Assembly: GCA_020201295.1 (NCBI GenBank)
Contig: JAIVHA010000149.1
Span: forward strand, 1 to 20,966
Source: Lysobacteraceae bacterium
GTDB taxonomy: Bacteria > Pseudomonadota > Gammaproteobacteria > DSM-19610
Reading direction: 5' to 3'
Length of the DNA: 20,966 nucleotides
This document shows, in pieces, positions 15,686 to 20,966 of the stretch (position 1 is the first letter of the stretch; every line of letters starts with the position of its first letter). The notes below the pieces were generated by a model that ran no database searches, was not told where the DNA came from, and was given only the letters and a program-made list of their open reading frames with translations. Made by a program: the position numbers and the translations under genes.

Positions 15686-16246
15686 ATGCGCAGCACTAGC
15701 GCGCACATCGAAGCCCTGCTGGACAGGAACGCGGAATCCCCCTTGCGGCTGGTGCTGGGCCAGGGCATCTCCCGGGGTGAGCGCATGGACTTCACCCTGC
15801 AGAAATCCGTGGAACTTGGGGTAACCCGTATCGCTCCCCTGTGGACGGAACACAGCCAGGTTCAGCTCGGTGGGGACCGCCTGGAAAAACGCATGGAGCA
15901 CTGGCGCGGCGTGATCATCAGTGCCTGCGAGCAAAGCGGGCGTAATGTAGTGCCGGAGCTGGACGCGCCGGTCAGGCTGTCGGACTGGGTGGCAGAACTG
16001 GACGGCGAGGAGCTGGGGTTGTTGCTCGATCCGCTACAGTCCGCCAGCCTGGCGGAACTGTCCGCGCCCGTCGGGATGGTGCGGCTGCTCGTCGGGCCGG
16101 AAGGCGGCCTGAGCGACAACGAAGTACACTGCGCGCGGGAGGCCGGCTTCGTGGGCATTAAACTGGGACCGCGGATCCTGCGCACCGAAACCGCCGCCCT
16201 GGCCACGCTGGCGGCCCTGCAGGCCCTGTGGGGGGATTTTCGTTGA
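15686..16246 (+). CDS. rsmE: 16S rRNA m3U1498 methyltransferase RsmE, missing its N-terminal domain
   Basis: RsmE methylates N3 of U1498 in 16S rRNA with S-adenosylmethionine. The 186-residue product holds the SPOUT methyltransferase domain: LGQGISRGERMDFTLQKSVELG at residues 24-45, ACEQSGR at 80-86, the knot motif LVGPEGGLSDNE at 135-146 and LGPRILRTETA at 160-170. Normal RsmE is about 240-250 residues with a roughly 65-70 residue PUA-like RNA-binding domain in front; that domain is absent here. The frame is closed by TAG at 15674, inside the palindromic element, so the missing part is not encoded just upstream. MRSTSAHIEALLDRN looks like the tail of the missing domain joined to a chance ATG. 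Activity is doubtful. Confidence 0.88.
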   Translation: MRSTSAHIEALLDRNAESPLRLVLGQGISRGERMDFTLQKSVELGVTRIAPLWTEHSQVQLGGDRLEKRMEHWRGVIISACEQSGRNVVPELDAPVRLSDWVAELDGEELGLLLDPLQSASLAELSAPVGMVRLLVGPEGGLSDNEVHCAREAGFVGIKLGPRILRTETAALATLAALQALWGDFR

Positions 16247-16262
16247 TGGATGACCGGAAACC

Positions 16263-16335
16263 GTCGGGCTGAAGCCCGACCTACAGGCGGCATCCCCGAC
16301 CTGCGGGGCTTTTGTAGGTCGGGCTTCAGCCCGAC
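16263..16335. repeat. REP-type inverted pair GTCGGGCTGAAGCCCGACCTACA
   Basis: A 23-base unit at 16263-16285 recurs exactly inverted at 16313-16335. Each unit is a hairpin by itself (GTCGGGCT-GA-AGCCCGAC). The pair lies between the convergent rsmE and chpC genes and encloses a terminator hairpin. Similar units are widespread REP sequences in gammaproteobacteria. Confidence 0.9.
16294..16313 (+). terminator. Intrinsic terminator after rsmE
   Basis: CCCCG at 16294-16298 and CGGGG at 16304-16308 form a five-pair stem with a five-base loop, followed by CTTTT. It sits exactly in the loop of the surrounding REP pair and would stop plus-strand transcription from rsmE before the opposing chp genes. 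Confidence 0.6.
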
Positions 16336-16381
16336 ACCACCCACTCAGATGGCAAAAGCTCCAACCTGAGTTCCTATCGCT

Positions 16382-16858
16382 TCAAGCTTCCAATTCCCAC
16401 CACGCCTGTTCCACCTCATGGTGTACACGCGCAAGGTCTGGCAGGTCCGCCTGTTCGCTACCGATACGTACGGCGGAAAGGGTGTGATCGCTGGCGAAGT
16501 CCTCGCTTCCCAAGACGTCGTCCAGGCCTTCCTCGTCGGCCAGGAACAGGCGCGGGATGCCCGAGGTCACCATGGCGATAAAGGGAAGGCGTGTATCCGC
16601 GCGGGTGGTATTCAGCACCAGGATGCGGGCACGGTCGGCGGATTCCGGTGCATCCTGCTTGCAGAAGATCTCGTAGGAAACCAGGGGAATGCGCTGGTCA
16701 CGCCAGTTGAGCACGCCCAGCAGCCAGTCGGGACCGGCTTCCGCTATCTCGGGCTCACGGTAAGGAATGACTTCCGCCACCGCCACATTGGGCAGCAACA
16801 GGTTCATACCCCGCAGGGGAATCCACAGACTGCGCACCTTGTCGATTACGGCACTCAT
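16382..16858 (-). CDS. chpC: CheW-like chemosensory adaptor, ChpC type
   Basis: A 158-residue single-domain CheW protein that would couple receptors and kinase in the Pil-Chp pathway. Seen: SLWIPLRGMNLLLPNVAVAEVIPY at the N-terminus, the WLLGVLNWRDQRIPLVSYE core, which is the family's 'G-x-x-x-W-R-x-x-x-P-L' region, and MVTSGIPRLFLADEE in the C-terminal half. The start at 16858 has GGAGAG eight bases upstream; a longer in-frame start at 16927 overlaps chpB and adds a non-family stretch. It lies 38 bases after chpB. The chpA-chpB-chpC order matches Pseudomonas aeruginosa, from which the symbol is taken. It faces rsmE across the REP pair. Confidence 0.88.
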   Translation of the reverse strand: MSAVIDKVRSLWIPLRGMNLLLPNVAVAEVIPYREPEIAEAGPDWLLGVLNWRDQRIPLVSYEIFCKQDAPESADRARILVLNTTRADTRLPFIAMVTSGIPRLFLADEEGLDDVLGSEDFASDHTLSAVRIGSEQADLPDLARVHHEVEQAWWELEA

Positions 16859-16896
16859 TGCATCACTCTCCAGGCGGATATTCCATTCATCCGCAT

Positions 16897-17913
16897 CTAT
16901 GCTCCATTCGCCACGCGCTGCATGCAAGAATCCAGCAAGCGCTGCGCCAATTCACCCGGGGGGCCACTGAAGTCAACCACGCCGACACGGCGCGCGGAAT
17001 CAGGGATACTGCTGATCACGCAACTGTCTTCGTCCTGGGCCCAGACATAACCGCCGACCTCCTTGATGGCTATCGCGCCCATAGCACCGTCATTGCCCAT
17101 ACCCGAGAACAGGATGGCGCCGGCATACGCACCGTAATACTTGGCCGCCGCCACCATGACATCATTGATGGTGGGATTATAGGGACCGCTCCAGGGTTCG
17201 TCCGTGAGCAGGATCCGCCCGTGTTCATCCAATCCCAGACGACCACCCGTGGGCACTACCAGGACTTCACCGGGCCGGGGGGTGTCCCCGTGGATGGCCA
17301 TGCGCACACACAGGCCGGTAACGCGGCCCAGCTGCGTAGCCAGGCGATGATCGAAGCCGGGACCGATATGCTGGGCCAGCAGGAAGGCCATCGGCAGGTC
17401 CGCGGGCAGGGCCGCCAGGAACTTTTTCACCGCTTCCGGTCCGCCGATGGAAGCGCCCAGCACGCATAGGGAAACGGCACCCCGTGTATCTGAGCTTGTT
17501 TCACTCACCACCTTCAGGGCTGGCCGTGACATAGCCGGCTCGCCTGTCGCCTGCATGGGTTCTGCCGATTCCTCGGCCAGGTCATCACGACCGGCCAGGG
17601 TTTTCAGCTTGTGAACCAGCTTTTCCCCCCAGCCACGCCCGGTAGCCATGCTGCTTTCGCTGAACAGTATCGGCGCGGGCGCTGATTCGATCAGGTTTTC
17701 CAGGTTCAACACATCCGGTTCCTCGATGAGATCGATCAGGATCACATCGAGTTCGCGCTTGTCCAAACCACATTTTTCAAGATCGGACAAGGATGTCTCG
17801 CATACCGGCTCCATGCCATGGCGTCTCAGCAGGTCGCGCAGGCGGTCACGCTGTCCGCCCTCCTCGGCCACCAGCAGCACCTGCAGGGCGGCTTGTCCGG
17901 CCTGTTCAGCCAT
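16897..17913 (-). CDS. chpB: CheB-type protein-glutamate methylesterase, ChpB type
   Basis: Removes methyl groups from chemoreceptor glutamates, resetting the Pil-Chp pathway. The 338-residue product has a C-terminal CheB esterase domain with the catalytic triad Ser155 (LGASIGGPEA), His182 (LLAQHIGPGF) and Asp275 (SGMGNDGAMG). The N-terminal ~100 residues resemble a receiver domain but are degenerate: VLLVAEEGG stands where an Asp-Asp pair normally lies, while Asp61 in DVILIDL could be the phospho-acceptor position. A linker of about 40 residues joins the two. The start ATGGCTGA overlaps the chpA stop by eight bases, implying coupled translation. A CheR-type methyltransferase (PilK) is expected upstream of chpA, outside the window. 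Confidence 0.92.
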   Translation of the reverse strand: MAEQAGQAALQVLLVAEEGGQRDRLRDLLRRHGMEPVCETSLSDLEKCGLDKRELDVILIDLIEEPDVLNLENLIESAPAPILFSESSMATGRGWGEKLVHKLKTLAGRDDLAEESAEPMQATGEPAMSRPALKVVSETSSDTRGAVSLCVLGASIGGPEAVKKFLAALPADLPMAFLLAQHIGPGFDHRLATQLGRVTGLCVRMAIHGDTPRPGEVLVVPTGGRLGLDEHGRILLTDEPWSGPYNPTINDVMVAAAKYYGAYAGAILFSGMGNDGAMGAIAIKEVGGYVWAQDEDSCVISSIPDSARRVGVVDFSGPPGELAQRLLDSCMQRVANGA

Positions 17914-20900
17914 GCTGCCTGGTTTCCGCCAGCAGGTCCCCGATATTTTCCAGCAACTCGGCTTCCACAAAAGGTTTGCCCAGGTAACGGTTCACGCCGA
18001 TCTCCATGGCACGATTGCGGTGTTTCTCACCGGTACGTGAAGTAATCATAATGATCGGAATATCGCGCAGGCGGCTGTCGTTGCGTATATGGGTGGCAAG
18101 CTCGAAACCATCCATGCGCGGCATTTCGATATCCAGCAGCATGACATCGGGCACCAGTTCCTGCAATTTGGCCAGTGCGTCGACTCCGTCCTTGGCGGAC
18201 ACCACATCCATGTCGTTGCGTTCCAGCAGGCGGGTGGTGACCTTGCGCACGGTAATGGAGTCGTCCACCACCATGACCGTGATGCCTTTTTCATTCGCGG
18301 CCGCCGCCTCGGCTGGAGCCGCAGATACCACCTGGGCAAGACTGCCGAGGCGTACCAGCGGAGCCAGATCCAGGATGAGCACCACGCTGCCATCGCCAAG
18401 GATGGTGGCGCCGGATACGCCGGCCACAGTGCTGATCTGGCGACCCACGGATTTCACCACGATTTCCCGGCTGCCAAGCAGATGGTCCACATGCAAGGCC
18501 ACGCAGTGCTCACCCGAACGGGCGAGCAGGAGCGGTACCCGTGCAGGCAACACTTCCAGATTGGGCGCGCTTTCTCCAAGGAGGCTGCCGAGGTGCTGAA
18601 CCTCGTAACGGTACCCGGCGTACTCGTAACGAGCCTCGGGATCGTTGTAATGCCGTATCAGATCCTCGCGGCGCATGCGTACGATACCCCCGATGCTGGA
18701 CAGGGGAATGGCGTAGCTTTCCTCGCCCACCTGGACCAGCAGGGCGTGGTTGATGGCCAGGGTAAAGGGCAGACGTATGGTAAAGCAGGTTCCTTTGCCC
18801 GGAGTGGAATCGATGTGCAGCGATCCGCCCAACTGCTTGACTTCGCTGTTCACCACATCCATGCCGACACCGCGTCCGGATACCTGGGTAACCTCCTGGG
18901 CCGTACTGAAGCCGGTCTCAAGAATGAATTGCAGGATTTCATTATCGGTGAGTGGCAGATCTTCGCGCATCAGGCCACGCTCGATGGCCTTGGCGCGCAC
19001 CCGGGCGATATCGATGCCACGACCATCGTCATCGATGCGGATAACGACTTCGGAAGCCTCGCGGGACAACCCCACCCGGATGGTCCCATCGGCCGCCTTT
19101 CCCGCTGCGATACGATCTTCCGGCGCCTCGATACCATGGGCGAGGGCATTGCGCAGCATGTGTTCGATGGGTGCGATGATACGGTCGATCACCGTACGAT
19201 CCATTTCGCCTTCGGCACCTTCGAGCTTCAACTCGGCCTGCCGGTTCAATTCCTGGCAAGTCTGGCGAACGATGCGTCGCATGCGCGGCGCAAGCCCCAG
19301 GAAGGGCACCATGCGCGTGCGCATGAGGCCTTCCTGCAACTCGGTGTTGACCCGGGACTGCTGCAACAGCAGGGTTTCCGACTCACGTGTAACGTTGTCC
19401 AGCAGCGCCTGGATACTGCTAAGGTCACCGACCGACTCCGCCAGTGAGCGGGAGAGTTGTTGCAGGGTGGAATAGCGGTCCATTTCCAGCGGGTCGAAAT
19501 CAACGCCGTACTGGTCCATCTCGTCCTGGTAACCGGACAGGATCTGGGCCTCGGTCTCGATTTCCAACTGGCGCAACTGCTGGCGCAAACGCACGATGGT
19601 CTGGTCCATTTCCGCCAGGTTGAAGCGGTAGGATCCCACCTGCTGTTCCAGACGGGCACGATAGATACTGATCTCGCCCGCGTAGTTCACCAGGTTGTCG
19701 AGCAGGTCGGCGCGCACGCGTACCAGCTCCTGGGCACTGCGGCTGGCGGCGCGACGATCGTCCGCCGGCAGTGAATCGCTGCTGGCCACGTCCCGTTCCA
19801 GGCTGGTTTCCACCAGCACCTGGGATGAGGCACCGGGAATGAGGGCAATCAGTTCACGAACCAGGCCGCTGGCGGCCTTGATAGGCTGGCGCTCACGCAC
19901 ATGCTGCAGCATGGAAACCAGGCGATCCTGGGCGACATGCAGGGCACTGAATGCTTCCCGGGGCGGAATCTTCTTCGTATCCGCATAACCGGTCACCAAT
20001 GCCTCGACCCCATGGGCCAGGTCACCGATGAGATTGATACCGGCCATGCGCGCCCCGCCCTTGAGGGTATGCAGCTCGCGCTGGAACTGGGCCATGAGAT
20101 CGAAATTCTCCGGGGCTTCCGACCAGCGGTGCAAGGTGGCTTCGCTGGCCTGCAGGATTTCCTCACCCTCTTCGAGGAAGATCCCCAGCAGCTCGGAATC
20201 CACCTCGGCGTAGATATCACGGGTCACCGCATCCGGCCCGGCTACAGCCTCGGCCGCCGATACAGCTGTCTCCACCTCCTCTACCTCGGTCTGCAAGTGC
20301 ACATGCTGCAAGCCTTCATCCTCGGCCGTGTCATGCAGCAGAGACTCCAGTTCGGCGATGAGTCCCATGGCGGACTTCAGCGGCCGATGGTCGCGAACCT
20401 GCTCGACCATTCCGTTCAGGCGATCCTGGGCCAATTGCAGCAGATCGAACATGCGCTTGCCCACGGGAGCCTGTCCTTCCACCACCGCGGTCAACATGGT
20501 CTCCAGTCCATGACTGAGATCACCGATGGCACTGATATCCGCCATGCGCGCGCCACCCTTGAGGGTATGCAGGTGGCGCTGGTACTGGGCCATGAGCTCA
20601 CCATCCTCGGGACGCTCCAACCACTCCTGCAAGGTAATTTCGCAGCTGTGCAGGATCTCGTCGGCCTCTTCCAGGAAGATGTCCAGCAGCTCTGGATCCA
20701 CGTCGGCATAGGGATCGTCGGCTACACTCGCAGGCTGCGACAGGCGCTCCGGTACCGGTTCCTCCACCATTTCCTGCGCCGGCTCCGCTTCCGGCTCCTG
20801 CACGGGTGCAACCGTTACGAGTGCCTCTTCGAAATCCGTCTCGGTCAGCTCCTCGTCAACCTCCACCGTCGGCAATTCTTCCACCGGCTCGAAGGATGCT

Positions 20901-20966
20901 TCCGGCATATCCACAACAGGTGATTCACCGCGGGCCAGCGCCTCGGCCCGCTCCTGCAAGCATGTC
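17906..20966 (-). CDS. chpA: Hybrid chemosensory histidine kinase ChpA/PilL, C-terminal part (5' end outside the window)
   Basis: CheA-like kinase of the type IV pilus (twitching) chemosensory system. The frame is open to the window edge; about 1,019 residues are visible, numbered here from the codon at 20959. After an acidic Glu/Pro/Val-rich linker (1-80) come two Hpt domains with phospho-His131 and His297, both in HTLKGGARM. Then follow the dimerisation region with a long coiled-coil-like insert (410-550), the ATPase domain with the N box EHMLRNALAHG (Asn604), DDDGRGID and GRGVGMD, a CheW-like domain (735-875), and a C-terminal receiver with Asp943 (LLDIEMPRMDG) and Lys995 (YLGKPF). P. aeruginosa ChpA has many more phosphotransfer domains; further ones likely lie upstream. 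It is followed by overlapping chpB. Confidence 0.95.
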   Translation of the reverse strand, partial: TCLQERAEALARGESPVVDMPEASFEPVEELPTVEVDEELTETDFEEALVTVAPVQEPEAEPAQEMVEEPVPERLSQPASVADDPYADVDPELLDIFLEEADEILHSCEITLQEWLERPEDGELMAQYQRHLHTLKGGARMADISAIGDLSHGLETMLTAVVEGQAPVGKRMFDLLQLAQDRLNGMVEQVRDHRPLKSAMGLIAELESLLHDTAEDEGLQHVHLQTEVEEVETAVSAAEAVAGPDAVTRDIYAEVDSELLGIFLEEGEEILQASEATLHRWSEAPENFDLMAQFQRELHTLKGGARMAGINLIGDLAHGVEALVTGYADTKKIPPREAFSALHVAQDRLVSMLQHVRERQPIKAASGLVRELIALIPGASSQVLVETSLERDVASSDSLPADDRRAASRSAQELVRVRADLLDNLVNYAGEISIYRARLEQQVGSYRFNLAEMDQTIVRLRQQLRQLEIETEAQILSGYQDEMDQYGVDFDPLEMDRYSTLQQLSRSLAESVGDLSSIQALLDNVTRESETLLLQQSRVNTELQEGLMRTRMVPFLGLAPRMRRIVRQTCQELNRQAELKLEGAEGEMDRTVIDRIIAPIEHMLRNALAHGIEAPEDRIAAGKAADGTIRVGLSREASEVVIRIDDDGRGIDIARVRAKAIERGLMREDLPLTDNEILQFILETGFSTAQEVTQVSGRGVGMDVVNSEVKQLGGSLHIDSTPGKGTCFTIRLPFTLAINHALLVQVGEESYAIPLSSIGGIVRMRREDLIRHYNDPEARYEYAGYRYEVQHLGSLLGESAPNLEVLPARVPLLLARSGEHCVALHVDHLLGSREIVVKSVGRQISTVAGVSGATILGDGSVVLILDLAPLVRLGSLAQVVSAAPAEAAAANEKGITVMVVDDSITVRKVTTRLLERNDMDVVSAKDGVDALAKLQELVPDVMLLDIEMPRMDGFELATHIRNDSRLRDIPIIMITSRTGEKHRNRAMEIGVNRYLGKPFVEAELLENIGDLLAETRQHG

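Overview
The window reads as chromosome of a GC-rich gammaproteobacterium. The evidence is a tkt-gap-pgk-pyk cluster as in many autotrophic or sulfur-oxidising gammaproteobacteria, a metK / SAH-riboswitch / ahcY / metF methyl-cycle block, a bioA-rsmE pair, and a Pil-Chp type chemosensory block (chpA-chpB-chpC order). A placement near Chromatiales/Ectothiorhodospiraceae is a guess from gene content, not a measurement.

Layout. 1-4566, minus strand: transketolase, glyceraldehyde-3-phosphate dehydrogenase, phosphoglycerate kinase and the first 19 codons of pyruvate kinase, read towards coordinate 1. 4567-5027 is a long leader or intergenic stretch. 5028-5591, minus: thioredoxin-fold protein with a CNHC motif. 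5820-9469, plus: metK, a REP doublet, an S-adenosylhomocysteine riboswitch, ahcY and a 5'-shortened metF. 9470-9850: a set of concentric inverted repeats. 9851-15442, plus: periplasmic adaptor, RND permease and bioA; the permease reading frame runs without a stop into bioA. 15442-15679: MITE-like palindromic element. 15686-16246: rsmE without its N-terminal domain. 16263-16335: REP pair around a terminator. 16382-20966, minus: chpC (CheW), chpB (CheB) and the C-terminal ~1,020 residues of chpA (hybrid CheA), cut by the window end.

How the genes work together. MetK makes S-adenosylmethionine. AhcY removes the by-product S-adenosylhomocysteine and is placed under a riboswitch that senses it. 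MetF would supply methyl-tetrahydrofolate for methionine regeneration. BioA (amino donor) and RsmE (methyl donor) are downstream SAM users. The minus-strand carbon genes cover the lower glycolysis / Calvin-cycle trunk. The Chp genes form the kinase / methylesterase / adaptor part of a pilus-linked chemosensory pathway.

The most unusual aspect is a set of three damaged gene ends in about 7 kb: metF has lost its start region with the catalytic Glu motif, the RND permease has lost the second half of its last membrane helix, and RsmE has lost its RNA-binding N-terminal domain. Two of the three break points coincide with palindromic repeat elements. Several intergenic spaces carry inverted repeats, some nested inside one another. 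No CRISPR array, tRNA, rRNA, transposase or phage gene was seen. No clearly new enzymatic system was found; the repeat-associated remodelling is the main lead.
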